From: Erythrobacteraceae bacterium | GTDB taxonomy: Bacteria; Pseudomonadota; Alphaproteobacteria; Sphingomonadales; Sphingomonadaceae | Length of the DNA stretch: 64,000 bases | Assembly (NCBI GenBank): GCA_027489095.1 | Contig: JAIYAL010000197.1 | Location: 1 to 64,000, forward strand | Direction: 5' to 3' | Shown: piece by piece, positions 27,481 through 36,946 of the stretch | Numbering within the stretch: position 1 is the first letter of the stretch | Layout: every line of letters begins with the position of its first letter | Program-made: the position numbers and the translations under genes | Notes under the pieces: model-generated | The model's input: the letters and a program-made list of their open reading frames with translations, nothing else | What the model was told of the DNA's origin: nothing | Databases searched by the model: none

Positions 27481-28220
27481 ATCTGGCGGACCAGATCGAT
27501 GCTGGTCTGAAGATTGTTCAAATCGATGCCTTTGGTTTCCGCATCAGACTTGCGCACTTGCGCTTCGACCAGTTCGGCTTGCTTCAGCACCAGCAGGGTT
27601 TCCGCGGCCAGCTTGTCGTTTTCAAGTCCGCGCGTGCGCAATCGATCGCGCAAGTGCGCCAGCGCATCGGCGGTCATGGCTCCTGCTGTATCGCGCAAGC
27701 TGGCCCCGGTCTTTACGTCGATCACCGCATCAAGCAGCGCGGTCATCGCCTCACGCAGCTTGCGCGATAGCTTGAGGCTGTCTTCCGGATCGCCTGCTGT
27801 CAGGCGATCCGCATGGGGCACGCTAATCGCGGTTTGCCCCTGTGCGACCTGAAGCTGCACCGCGATGAAGGTTTCGAGAATCAGGTCGGTTGCATCGAGC
27901 GCTTCGGGCGAAGTGAGGACTGTGGCAAGCCGGGCGACGCCGAGTACGGTGTAGGCCATTGGTTGGCCGTGAAAACCTCCGCGCCCGGTGTTTGACATCA
28001 CAGATTGTGATTTCAAAGCGTTTGCCTCCGCCTTGGTCAAACGAAAGCAATGCACTTCGCGGAACTTGCGCGGATTGCGCGCGACCGCCTGATTGACCAC
28101 GCGCGTTTCAACTCCGAACCGCGCCGCCACCTCGGCATCCAGCATAACCGGCTGCCCCCGCAGCACCAGCACGGCAGGCGCTTTCGGGATCACGGACTGT
28201 GATTTCAAATCATCGCTCAC
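27414..28220 (-). CDS. ORF6N/RhuM-like protein, probably truncated
   Basis: A 268-residue protein. The N-terminal ORF6N-type DNA-binding domain is recognisable: LRGQPVMLDAEVAARFGVETRVVNQAVARN then KFREVHCFRLTKAEA. A long helical, probably coiled, C-terminal half follows. The GTG start overlaps the stop of the restriction gene (GTGA), so they are coupled. The last 18 residues (LHPRFRTSLPRCANAS region) are out-of-frame translation of the helicase remnant, so the natural C-terminus was lost at the same junction. RhuM-like proteins are often found with restriction genes; their role is not settled. Confidence 0.7.
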   Translation of the reverse strand: MSDDLKSQSVIPKAPAVLVLRGQPVMLDAEVAARFGVETRVVNQAVARNPRKFREVHCFRLTKAEANALKSQSVMSNTGRGGFHGQPMAYTVLGVARLATVLTSPEALDATDLILETFIAVQLQVAQGQTAISVPHADRLTAGDPEDSLKLSRKLREAMTALLDAVIDVKTGASLRDTAGAMTADALAHLRDRLRTRGLENDKLAAETLLVLKQAELVEAQVRKSDAETKGIDLNNLQTSIDLVRQIMDRHALHPRFRTSLPRCANAS

Positions 28221-31200
28221 GCCGCATCCCCCACCACAACCCCATCCAACCACGCTTCCACCTTGGCCGCAAACTCGGTCCGGATCGTCCACACATCGGT
28301 AAACTCGGCAAAGGCCCAGCGGCCCATCGTGCCCAGATTGTTGACGCCGGGCACCCACAGCGTGCGCATGGTTTCGGCCTTGGCCTTGTCATCCTCATCG
28401 CGCGCGCCCTTGATTTCGACGACGAGGTTCAGGTGGTCCGCCTCCCCTCGCCCGTCATCCAGCCTGAGGATGAAATCGGGGCGATAGCGGCGCGCTTCGC
28501 CGCCGGCGGTGTAGGGCACCTCGAAGCCCAGGTTGTGGTTCTTCACCCAGGCCAGCACGCGCGGGTGCTGATCGGCCACGCGGCAGAATTCCGCTTCCCA
28601 GTCGCTATCGAGCACCGCGAAGTTCACGTGGCAGCGGGGCGATGTCTCATAGCGGTCCTTGCTCGTCATGAAGCTGACGTTCCGGGTGGACCCTTCGCGG
28701 TTATAGGGATCGAGCAGCGCCAGCACGCGGCCGCCGCCTTCCTGCGCGCGGGTGATCGCGGCCACGATCTTTTCCGCCACCCGGTCAGCGATCGTGCCAT
28801 AAAGCAGCTGGGCCGGTTCGGTGCCGCCGGTGGGTACGAAGTGATCGGCCATCCAGCGCCGAACGATCGTGCGCATCTGCATGATGAGGCCGACATTCAC
28901 CGGCTGCCCCGCCTCGGTCAGCTTGCGCTTCACGATCCAGTCCGCAAGCCGCAGCTGGATGGTGGATTGGCGCGTGTCCTTCAGGTGATCGAGCGTGAGG
29001 TTCGCCTGTTCGCCGACGATGCCGGAATTGACCGTCTCGGTCGCGCCAACCAGTTCGGGGGTCAGCTCCAGCGTGGAATCGGGGGTGAACGCGGCGCGGA
29101 TCACATCCTGCGGCAGTTCGGTGCGATAACCGTCCACGCGGGGAAAGCGGATTTCGCTGCTCTCGCGCTCGGGGCTGATGGCGTGGACGCGCACCATGTT
29201 GTCCGGCGGGTTTACTGTGGCAACCACCGGCGCGGCGGTGAAATCAAACGGGATGCCCAGCACATCGGCATATTCCACCTTGAACAGGCCATCCGCCTGC
29301 TGCTGGTAGGACTGGCGGCGCAGCGCGCGGCCGATCACCTGTTCGCACAGAAGCTGGGTGCCGAAGGCGCGCACGCCAAGGACGTGGGTGACGGTGTTGG
29401 CATCCCACCCTTCCGTGAGCATCGAGACCGAGACCACGCAGCGGATGCCGCCGCCGAGCGCGCCGGGGCGGCCCACGGTGTTCATCACTTCGCGCAGGAT
29501 GGTGGCATCGTCGACCTTCTCGGCCGCCACGCGGTCGCCGCTGCGCTGGATCAGTTCCTGCTTGAACCGCTCGATCTCTCCGGCTGCGGCATCGCGGAAT
29601 TCGGCCGAGATTGCTTCGCCCGATTCCAGCTGCATCGAATCGATCAGCAAAGTGCGCATCCGGGGCAGCGCGGTGCCATCGGGATCATAGTTGCGAAACA
29701 GCGCGCACTTGCCCGCAACCGGGATACTGCCGCCCTGCCCATCCGGGATTTCATAACCGGCGATGTAATCGTGGACGAGCTTGGACGTGGCCGTGTTGTT
29801 GCACACCACGATGAACACGGGATCGACCGGCAGCCCCTGCTCGCGCCACAGCGCCTGCGTCTTCTCGTAATGGCCATAGAGCGCATCGATGGCGGTGAGC
29901 AGTTCGCTCGGCAGCTTCTGCGGGTCCATCCCCGTGGCAGAGGCGCGGCCTTTCTTGGGCAGGTGCTTGCCGACATGATCCCACAAGTTGCGGAACATCG
30001 GGGTGTCGCCGCCGGGCACGTTGTCCATCACGGGCACGCGCGGCAATTTCACGATGCCGCATTCGATCGCGTCCATCAGGCTGAAATCGCTCATCACCCA
30101 GCCAAACAGCGACCCTTCGCGGTAGCCCGATCCGCGCAGGAAAAACGGCGTGGCGGAAAGATCATAGACCATCGCCAGCCCGAGGACGCGCTTGATCGCC
30201 TCCAGTCCGCTGATCCACAGCCGCGCGGCCTCGTTGGCTTCCTTCGCCTCGGCCAGTTCGTCGCCTTTCAGCGCCTTCTGTTCCTCCGGCGTAAGCGGGC
30301 GTTCGCGGTAGCAGTGGTGCGCTTCGTCGTTCAGCACGACGATGTTCTTGAGGCCCGACAAGTCATTGGCGACCCGGCGGATCATCGCCCCGTCGCTCTC
30401 CTGCCGGGGCGCGGTGCGCAGCGCGGCCTGCTGCACCTTGTTGAGCGGCACTTCGTCCTTCCGCTTGAACGCGTGGTAGTTGGTGATGACGATCTTGGCC
30501 TTGCCCAGATCGGGCAGCATGTCGTCCGGCACCAGTTCGCGGCTCTGGTAATAGCTTTCGGGGTCATTGGGCTGCAGCACCCGCAGGCGGTCCTTGATGG
30601 TGATGCCGGGCGCGACGATCAGGAAGCCCTTGGACGCCCACTTCTTGCCGTGGCGCACCGCGTTCACCGTGTGCCAGGCGATCAGCATGGCCATCACGGT
30701 CGTCTTGCCCGCACCCGTCGCCAGCTTGAGCGCAAGGCGCATCAGTTCCGGGTTCGAAGCGGCGTTGGCGGCTTCAAGATGCGCCCAGAAGCGGCGGCCC
30801 TGCGCAGACGATTTCGGCGCGACTTCGGTCAGCCAGATGACCGTTTCCACCGCCTCGATCTGGGAGAAGAACGGCCTCTGATTCGCGAACTCGTGGCTGC
30901 GCCAGTGCCGCAGCAGGCGTTTGGTGGATTCGGTGACCTGCCACTGGGTGTCCGGCAGGCGCCGCCAGCTTTCCACCGCGCTGCGGATGCCGTTGATGAC
31001 TTCGGTGGGGTTGTATTCCAGCCCTTGGTCGTCGGACAGCAGGTCCCCCTGCAGGGCCTTGCCCTTCACCTTCTTCGCCTTGGGGATCGGCGAGACCAGC
31101 GCACTGGTCCGCCGACGCGGCACGATCACGCTGGTGGGCTGCCCCGCCTCGTCGAGCTCCCAATGGCGCGACGGCTCCGCATAGGGCGAATTGAGGATCG

Positions 31201-31225
31201 GGGATTCGAAGAATGTGTCGCTCAT
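28217..31225 (-). CDS. Type III-like restriction endonuclease (BPTD_3080-like)
   Basis: A 1002-residue SF2 ATPase-nuclease. Walker A ATGAGKT is at 169-175; the DEAH-like box reads VLNDEAHHCY, and the later helicase motif QVIGRALRRQSY is present. The C-terminal PD-(D/E)xK nuclease shows RPDFILRL (Asp917) and VVEIKG (Glu937, Lys939). The N-terminus MSDTFFESPILNSPYAEPSRHW is characteristic of this family as I remember it. No methyltransferase is encoded nearby, unlike classical type III systems, so self-protection must differ or be supplied elsewhere. It follows the WYL regulator and is coupled to the ORF6N gene. Confidence 0.85.
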   Translation of the reverse strand: MSDTFFESPILNSPYAEPSRHWELDEAGQPTSVIVPRRRTSALVSPIPKAKKVKGKALQGDLLSDDQGLEYNPTEVINGIRSAVESWRRLPDTQWQVTESTKRLLRHWRSHEFANQRPFFSQIEAVETVIWLTEVAPKSSAQGRRFWAHLEAANAASNPELMRLALKLATGAGKTTVMAMLIAWHTVNAVRHGKKWASKGFLIVAPGITIKDRLRVLQPNDPESYYQSRELVPDDMLPDLGKAKIVITNYHAFKRKDEVPLNKVQQAALRTAPRQESDGAMIRRVANDLSGLKNIVVLNDEAHHCYRERPLTPEEQKALKGDELAEAKEANEAARLWISGLEAIKRVLGLAMVYDLSATPFFLRGSGYREGSLFGWVMSDFSLMDAIECGIVKLPRVPVMDNVPGGDTPMFRNLWDHVGKHLPKKGRASATGMDPQKLPSELLTAIDALYGHYEKTQALWREQGLPVDPVFIVVCNNTATSKLVHDYIAGYEIPDGQGGSIPVAGKCALFRNYDPDGTALPRMRTLLIDSMQLESGEAISAEFRDAAAGEIERFKQELIQRSGDRVAAEKVDDATILREVMNTVGRPGALGGGIRCVVSVSMLTEGWDANTVTHVLGVRAFGTQLLCEQVIGRALRRQSYQQQADGLFKVEYADVLGIPFDFTAAPVVATVNPPDNMVRVHAISPERESSEIRFPRVDGYRTELPQDVIRAAFTPDSTLELTPELVGATETVNSGIVGEQANLTLDHLKDTRQSTIQLRLADWIVKRKLTEAGQPVNVGLIMQMRTIVRRWMADHFVPTGGTEPAQLLYGTIADRVAEKIVAAITRAQEGGGRVLALLDPYNREGSTRNVSFMTSKDRYETSPRCHVNFAVLDSDWEAEFCRVADQHPRVLAWVKNHNLGFEVPYTAGGEARRYRPDFILRLDDGRGEADHLNLVVEIKGARDEDDKAKAETMRTLWVPGVNNLGTMGRWAFAEFTDVWTIRTEFAAKVEAWLDGVVVGDAA

Positions 31226-31386
31226 GTGGTGGTTCTGCCCCTCATCATCCGATCCCTGCAGGCGGGTTCAAGCCCGGCTCACTCCGTGTCGTGCCCGGCC
31301 TCGTCAGGCAAGCCTTTGGCGCGGCACGGCTGTCGATGCGTGCCAGGCTTCATGCCGCCTCTGCACGACAATTTCGGTCGCAGCTC

Positions 31387-32364
31387 TCATACCGTGCCGA
31401 GCGCCAGAAGCACGCGTTCGCGCATCACGCTGCGCAGTTCCTCGGGCGCTTCGATGCGCACGTCGCCGCCCCAGGTGAACAGATGCTCGGCGATCTCGCG
31501 CAGGCCCCCTGCCCTGAACCGCACGAGCAGTTCGTCGCCATCATCCTCCACCACTTGCGCCGGGTGAAAGCGCCAGGCGCGGGCGCGCGGGACGGCGCTG
31601 GGGAGCACGCACAAGACCACGTCGTAGTCGTCTTCGCGCCATATGCCGAAGCTCTGCGCGAGCCATTCGTCGAGATCCCAATCGTCGGGCGGGGCGCAAG
31701 GGGCATTGCCCAATCTCGGGTTTTCCATGCGGTCGAGGCGGTAGTGGACAGGATCGAGATCGCGGCCCGGCATCTTGCCGACAAGGTAGGTCACCGGGCC
31801 ATGGAGCAGGCCATAAGGCACCACGCGCCGCCATTTGGGCGCGCTCGCGCCTTCGGCCAGATAGTCGAACTCGATCGCCGTGCCCGCGATGATGGCCTGC
31901 TGCACCGCGGCCAGCACGTGGGGCGCGGCGACGACCGCCGGCCCGGCCACCACGCGCGTCCGCTGGAGCCGGGCGAGCGCATCCAGATCTGGCTCGATGC
32001 GCGAGCGTTCGCGCAGATCGAACGCGCTGCGCACTTTGGTGAGCAGCGAATCGAGCAGATCGGCCTGCGGGGCCTGTTCGCGCCGCTGCGCCGCGACTTC
32101 GGCTTGCAGCGCGGCTATTTCAGCTGCGGATGGGCGGGTATAGACGCGGCGCAGCCCCTCACGGATGCGGAACCGCTTGGTACGCCCGTCGGCCACGTCC
32201 TCCAGATCGAAATGCAGCGCGATCACATTGCGCAGCCGCTCGGCAGTGCGGCGGTTCACATCCAGCTCGCGCGCCATCTCGTCGAGCGTCAGCCCTTCGG
32301 CGCTTTCGCACAGGAGGTGGATCAGCCTGATCGCCCGGTCGAGCTTTTCCATCCGTGCGCTCAA
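31387..32364 (-). CDS. WYL-domain transcriptional regulator
   Basis: A 325-residue protein with an N-terminal winged helix-turn-helix (EKLDRAIRLIHLLCESAEGLTLDEMARELDVNRRTAERLR). A WYL-type ligand-binding region follows (AIEFDYLAEGASAPKWRRVVPYGLLHGPVTYLVGKMPG), then a C-terminal extension (FRAGGLREIAEHLFTWGG) seen in this family. WYL proteins control defence islands, often sensing nucleic acid or nucleotide ligands. It sits between mcrC and the restriction enzyme on the same strand and probably controls both. Confidence 0.85.
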   Translation of the reverse strand: MSARMEKLDRAIRLIHLLCESAEGLTLDEMARELDVNRRTAERLRNVIALHFDLEDVADGRTKRFRIREGLRRVYTRPSAAEIAALQAEVAAQRREQAPQADLLDSLLTKVRSAFDLRERSRIEPDLDALARLQRTRVVAGPAVVAAPHVLAAVQQAIIAGTAIEFDYLAEGASAPKWRRVVPYGLLHGPVTYLVGKMPGRDLDPVHYRLDRMENPRLGNAPCAPPDDWDLDEWLAQSFGIWREDDYDVVLCVLPSAVPRARAWRFHPAQVVEDDGDELLVRFRAGGLREIAEHLFTWGGDVRIEAPEELRSVMRERVLLALGTV

Positions 32365-32384
32365 GATTGCCCCCTCCCCTTCGA

Positions 32385-33707
32385 TCAGGTCGCGGTGAGC
32401 ATACCCGCCAGTTCATCGTGCGCAAACTTGCCCAGCCACGGAACCACCTTGGCAGGATCGGCCAGATCGAGCGCGGCGATTGTCAGCCGTTCGCGGCCTC
32501 CGGCCATGCCGAACTGTTTGCGCACGGCGCTCCCCTGCCCCGGCGTGGCGGGATAGAGCAGCGTCAGCCGTTCGCATTCGTAAAGCCGGGCATAGACCAT
32601 CAGCTGATAGACATCGGACTGGCTGACGCCCTGCTTGCGGTTGTTGCCAGTGTTCAGCGGATCAGTGCCCAGCTTCTTCCACTTCGTATCGATGATCGCC
32701 AGCACGCGGCCATTCCGGCGCAGGAGAATATCCGGCTTGGTCTGAAACACCCCGGCGCGGCAATCTTCGCCTTCACGCCATTCGCCGAGGCAATAGGCCA
32801 GGCCGCCTTGGGTCGCCACTTCGATCCCGCTCCCGACAAGCGCCTGCCGCAGGCGCGCGGCGACATAGGCTTCGAACAGCGTGTTCATCGGGAACAGCAG
32901 CGTGATGCCTTCAGGCGCGGATGCGGCGGCGTGGACCCCCTGCCAATCGCGCCGCAGAAACAGTTTGGCGAGGGCAAACAGGCTGCGCCAGCGCGCGCTG
33001 GTCCGGTCGATCCGCACATCGCCCCAAGGCAGCCGCGCGGGGGGCACATCGGGGATATCGGCCAGCGCGTGCCGCAGTTCGCCAAGGCGGCGCTGCGTTT
33101 CGAAATGGCGGGCATGGCGCGCCAGCGCGACAACGCAGGCCTTCATCACGCGCATCAGCGGGGTATCGGCCTCAAGGCTGTCAAACCGGCAAGCGAGCCG
33201 GTCTGGCCGCACCGCGTTGACGGTGAACTGCCGCACGACATCGAGGCTGCCGCGCAGCGTCGGCAGATCATCCTCGCGGGTGACATAGCGACGCGGCAGG
33301 CCCCGGCGTACTTCGGCGAGGAGGCGGTCCGCAAACAGGCGGATCAGCACATCGAGGAGGCTCTCGTTCTGCCGCGCCAGCGTGGCAGCGCCGCCTGCCG
33401 ACAGACCCAGCCCGTGCGCCACATCGAGCATGTGGATGAGGCGGCTACGGACGGTGGCGGCCGTCTCAGCAGGGGCAGCGGGATCGACCTTGGGCAGGAT
33501 TTCAAGGCTGACACCCGGTGCCGCCAGCACGCCGACCACCTGCTTTGCGGTGAGGTGGCGGTGGTGATCGGACAGGATGTCGCCGCCTTCCGATCCGCCG
33601 CAAGGGTGCGCGCGCGCGGCAGCCAGCAGCGCATCGACCTGCGCGCGGGTGAAGCCCCCCTCCCCCACCGGGACCCGTCCCCATTCGTGGCACGCAAGGT
33701 GCTTCAT
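32385..33707 (-). CDS. mcrC: McrC nuclease subunit
   Basis: A 440-residue protein. It has the McrC-type N-terminal region and, near the C-terminus, a PD-(D/E)xK nuclease motif: TKPDILLRRNGRVLAIIDTKWKKL (Asp in KPD, then Asp-x-Lys). With McrB it cuts DNA carrying modified cytosine or other methylation-dependent sites (type IV restriction). Its start overlaps mcrB by ATGA, so the two are made together in the order B then C. Confidence 0.88.
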   Translation of the reverse strand: MKHLACHEWGRVPVGEGGFTRAQVDALLAAARAHPCGGSEGGDILSDHHRHLTAKQVVGVLAAPGVSLEILPKVDPAAPAETAATVRSRLIHMLDVAHGLGLSAGGAATLARQNESLLDVLIRLFADRLLAEVRRGLPRRYVTREDDLPTLRGSLDVVRQFTVNAVRPDRLACRFDSLEADTPLMRVMKACVVALARHARHFETQRRLGELRHALADIPDVPPARLPWGDVRIDRTSARWRSLFALAKLFLRRDWQGVHAAASAPEGITLLFPMNTLFEAYVAARLRQALVGSGIEVATQGGLAYCLGEWREGEDCRAGVFQTKPDILLRRNGRVLAIIDTKWKKLGTDPLNTGNNRKQGVSQSDVYQLMVYARLYECERLTLLYPATPGQGSAVRKQFGMAGGRERLTIAALDLADPAKVVPWLGKFAHDELAGMLTAT

Positions 33708-36700
33708 CCGGCTTCGGGCTCGTCGCCTTCATCCTCGGCGCTTTCCGGCACTTGCACCGGGGCCGCGGCCTTGCCGAGCAGCACGTCATAGGCATTCTCG
33801 GGAAACGTCTCGCGCACCGACCAGCTCGGCTTGGGATCGAGCCCTTCAAGCCCGGGCGGCGGCGGCAACGCGGTTTCCTGAATGAAGCCGCGCCCCACCA
33901 CGGCGGCAATGCGGCTCCAGTCCTCGAAGAAATACTCCTGCAGAAGCGGGATGACCTTGTCGCGCATCACCGCATCGATCGCCGCGCGGCTGCCCGATCC
34001 CTCGCCCATGAAGAAGGCGTGGCCGATGCGGTGATCGCGGTCGAGCAGGTATTCGATGCGGCTGTTGATCACGGCCAGCACCCGACGCAGCGGCACGCCG
34101 TGGGCGTTTTCCGGCAGCAGATCAGGCTGCGGCGGCAACTCCCTGAACCGGAACCGCCGCCGCAGCGCCGTATCGAGCAAGGCGATGGACCGATCGGCGG
34201 TGTTCATCGTGCCGATGATGTGGAGATTGGCGGGCACCGAAAATGGCGTGCGGCTGTAGGGCAGGGTCAGCGACAGGCGCTCTTTCATGCCTTGCCGCTT
34301 GTCGGTTTCGATCAGCGTGATCAGTTCGCCGAACACCTTGGAAATGTTCGCGCGGTTGATTTCGTCGATCACCAGCACATGCTCTTCCGGGCTTTGGCGG
34401 GCGGCATCAGCCATATTGCGGAATACGCCAGGTTCCGGCTTCAGCGTGAAACCGCCACCGGGCAATGCGGAAGGCCGCATTCCTTCGACGAAGTCTTCAT
34501 AGGAAAAGTTCTGGTGGAACGTGACAAACCCCACCTGCCCGCTTTCGCGCAAACCGTCGTAGACCGCGCGCAGTTCCTGACGGCGCGCTTGATCCACGAG
34601 CAAGGGATCGTCCTCGGCCAGACCGAGACACAGCCGGACAGCTGCGCCCATCGTGGCATAGGTCTTGCCGGTGCCGGGCGGGCCGTAGAGGATCAGGTTG
34701 GTCGGATCACGCTTGATCGGATCCGGCACAGGTTCCTCTTCCTCGGCAAGGTCCTTCCAATTGGTCAGATTGGCAAGAAACCAGTCCTGATCCTGCGGCT
34801 CTGCGTTAAACGCAAACTGGATGAGACGCCGCGCCATTTCAGTCGTTGGAGATACCTCCCAGATCGTAGGCTGGTAGGTATAGTGATACCATTCGCGCAT
34901 CTCGAAGGGCGGATCCCACGCTACGGACACTTGCTCGCCATTGCCCGGGTTGGCCGTGATCGTGCCGGTAGCCTTGATCGCCATGCACGAAACGGCTCGC
35001 CCCTGATTGTTGAAAGGAAGCCCTTTCCTTCGCACATACGTGGATTTAACGGCGATTCGCTCACCCACTTCCATGCGCAAAACCTGCTCGCGGTTTCGGT
35101 CGCTAGGGTTGTCTATTTGCCAGATGTCCTCCGCCAGAAAGCGGTCAAGCTGCGCTTCAGTCCGACCATACATCGCCCCCACAAACCAGTATCGGCCAGG
35201 GCCGATTTCTGCGGTTGCATCTTCGTCCTCTGGAGCATTTCCGAAAATTCGGTCCCGCCAAACGGGATGGCTCAGAAACCAGGCAAAATCCTGTGGTTCG
35301 TTCTCCACGATGAAGCGGCGTAACCGATCTGCGAATTCACTTTTGCCCGGATTGTGCAGCCGCCAGACGGCATCGTTGTTGGTGTAGAAGTACCACGTTC
35401 GGGGTTCGATGGGCGGTGACCAATCAACCGACACGGAAAGGCCGTTGCCCGGGTTTTCCATCACGGTGCCGATGGCGCGGATGCGGTTTGCCGTGATCCG
35501 CTTGCCATTGTTGTCAAATGGCAGGTCCTGCGTCTGAGTGAAGAAATCCCGCAGAACGATCAAGTCACCGGGCTGCATCTCGCGGACCCTGCGATTGTTG
35601 TCGCTGGCGATGTCCGTCTGGAGGCTCCATTCGCCGCGCTCGATGAACCGGGCACAGCCATCAGCATCGCCCCATCGCGAGGTGACGAGCCAGATCGGGG
35701 TATCGTCTGCAGCACTCATCGCAAGGTTATGATGCAACTCATCAGGCCAATAGCCTTGCCGATCGCTGCCTGTGGGATGCCAATCCGCCACCACGGCCTT
35801 GTTGGCCAAGCCAGCCAAAAGCACTTTCACGTTTTGCGCATCTAGTGCGTACTTCTGCTCGAAAACCAAACCTAATGCGACGCCAGCGTTGACGTGAAAC
35901 TGAGGACTTGCACCGGAGATTACGCCAAGAACCGCGGTCGCGGATCTGGCATTCACCGAATGGCGGCCAAACCGGAATTGATAGGGTGGCAGATTGACTG
36001 CCCACCAATCCAGTCCTGCCGCATGAACGGCTTCAACTACTTTGCGAAATGCAGCCTTCCGCGCATCAGGCCACTGCTCGAACAACCGCGCAAAATTGGG
36101 GAAGCAGGTGAAATGGGATAGCACCGGGTCTACCACCGGGATGCCTCCACCGAGAGCAAACCGAAAAGTCGTTGCCGAGCTTTGGTTGGCCCCAAATCGT
36201 TCGGGCGGTGCCAGTCCGGCCATTTCCAAGAACTTCGTGCCCACCAGTGCCTGACAAATATTGGGCCAAGCGTCCTTCAGTCCGAGGGCATCATTAATCG
36301 TCCGGACATGGACATCGATGTAATCACGCCCTTCTTCCCGCGCAGGTTCGATGTACGTCTCAAGCACATAACGCCGAATTACGTCGGCGTCCCGATTGGA
36401 ATTGGCTTCGCCAGCAAGGAACCGCCCATATTGCGCCAGCCAGCTGCGCCAGTTCATCAAACGATTTTGCGGCTTCACGGATTGCGGCATCAGGATGCGG
36501 TAGTCTTGCCCGCCAGCCTGGGCGTCATCCAGCATCGCTGTCAGGCGCTGGCGTAGTGCGGCGAACTGGTCTTCGCTCCACGCTGCTTCCAGATCAGGCC
36601 ATGCAAAACCTAGGGGAACAAGCTTTTGCTCGATCGTGCGCACAGCATAAGCCCGGGAGTTGCGTCCCTCCTGGGTCTGTGCGCCCCCCGTTTCCAGCCA

Positions 36701-36724
36701 CTCCCGAAATTCCGCTTCCCGCAT
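33704..36724 (-). CDS. mcrB: McrB-like GTPase with a duplicated N-terminal module
   Basis: A 1006-residue protein, about twice the size of E. coli McrB. The AAA+ domain is C-terminal: Walker A GPPGTGKT at 681-688, Walker B VLVIDEINRANIS near 783-795, and the McrB hallmark MNTADRSIALLDTALRRRF at 840-858, so it is the motor and specificity subunit. Upstream lie two tandem copies of a module of about 140 residues (about 344-485 and 511-655). Both contain LPF-N-N-G, an I-x-A-x-G-T turn, a NPGNG turn and a VSV-x-W-x-PP-x-E-x-R-x-WY-x-YT segment. They presumably read modified DNA. The N-terminal 340 residues are unassigned. The start has GGAG upstream. Confidence 0.88.
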   Translation of the reverse strand: MREAEFREWLETGGAQTQEGRNSRAYAVRTIEQKLVPLGFAWPDLEAAWSEDQFAALRQRLTAMLDDAQAGGQDYRILMPQSVKPQNRLMNWRSWLAQYGRFLAGEANSNRDADVIRRYVLETYIEPAREEGRDYIDVHVRTINDALGLKDAWPNICQALVGTKFLEMAGLAPPERFGANQSSATTFRFALGGGIPVVDPVLSHFTCFPNFARLFEQWPDARKAAFRKVVEAVHAAGLDWWAVNLPPYQFRFGRHSVNARSATAVLGVISGASPQFHVNAGVALGLVFEQKYALDAQNVKVLLAGLANKAVVADWHPTGSDRQGYWPDELHHNLAMSAADDTPIWLVTSRWGDADGCARFIERGEWSLQTDIASDNNRRVREMQPGDLIVLRDFFTQTQDLPFDNNGKRITANRIRAIGTVMENPGNGLSVSVDWSPPIEPRTWYFYTNNDAVWRLHNPGKSEFADRLRRFIVENEPQDFAWFLSHPVWRDRIFGNAPEDEDATAEIGPGRYWFVGAMYGRTEAQLDRFLAEDIWQIDNPSDRNREQVLRMEVGERIAVKSTYVRRKGLPFNNQGRAVSCMAIKATGTITANPGNGEQVSVAWDPPFEMREWYHYTYQPTIWEVSPTTEMARRLIQFAFNAEPQDQDWFLANLTNWKDLAEEEEPVPDPIKRDPTNLILYGPPGTGKTYATMGAAVRLCLGLAEDDPLLVDQARRQELRAVYDGLRESGQVGFVTFHQNFSYEDFVEGMRPSALPGGGFTLKPEPGVFRNMADAARQSPEEHVLVIDEINRANISKVFGELITLIETDKRQGMKERLSLTLPYSRTPFSVPANLHIIGTMNTADRSIALLDTALRRRFRFRELPPQPDLLPENAHGVPLRRVLAVINSRIEYLLDRDHRIGHAFFMGEGSGSRAAIDAVMRDKVIPLLQEYFFEDWSRIAAVVGRGFIQETALPPPPGLEGLDPKPSWSVRETFPENAYDVLLGKAAAPVQVPESAEDEGDEPEAG

Positions 36725-36917
36725 GTCTGCTCCGCCAGTCTGTTGGCTTGTCTGTCACCCGTGGACATGCCGCGCTGGTGCGACAGGTCCGGTCGCATGC
36801 AGAGCGCCCTGCCCCATTTGTCTAAGCGGCTATACCGACATGATTGAACATTCCCGGTCAAGCGCATGTCGCTTCTCACCCCGGCGATTGCGGGATTGAA
36901 TGAATTATGGCAAAACT

Positions 36918-36933
36918 GAAGCGCAACTGCTTC
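36918..36933. promoter_or_regulatory. Dyad upstream of parA
   Basis: GAAGCGCAACTGCTTC has 5-bp arms (GAAGC/GCTTC) and lies 13 bases before the parA start, a position suited to autorepression by the ParA N-terminal DNA-binding domain. The arms are short, so the site is tentative. Confidence 0.3.
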
Positions 36934-36946
36934 AAAAGGCCGCGCG

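Noticed and set aside
28199-31567. 1122-codon plus-strand frame opposite the restriction enzyme
   Set aside because: It is the antisense shadow of a gene with clear ATPase and nuclease motifs; its composition is His/Arg/Gln rich without motifs.
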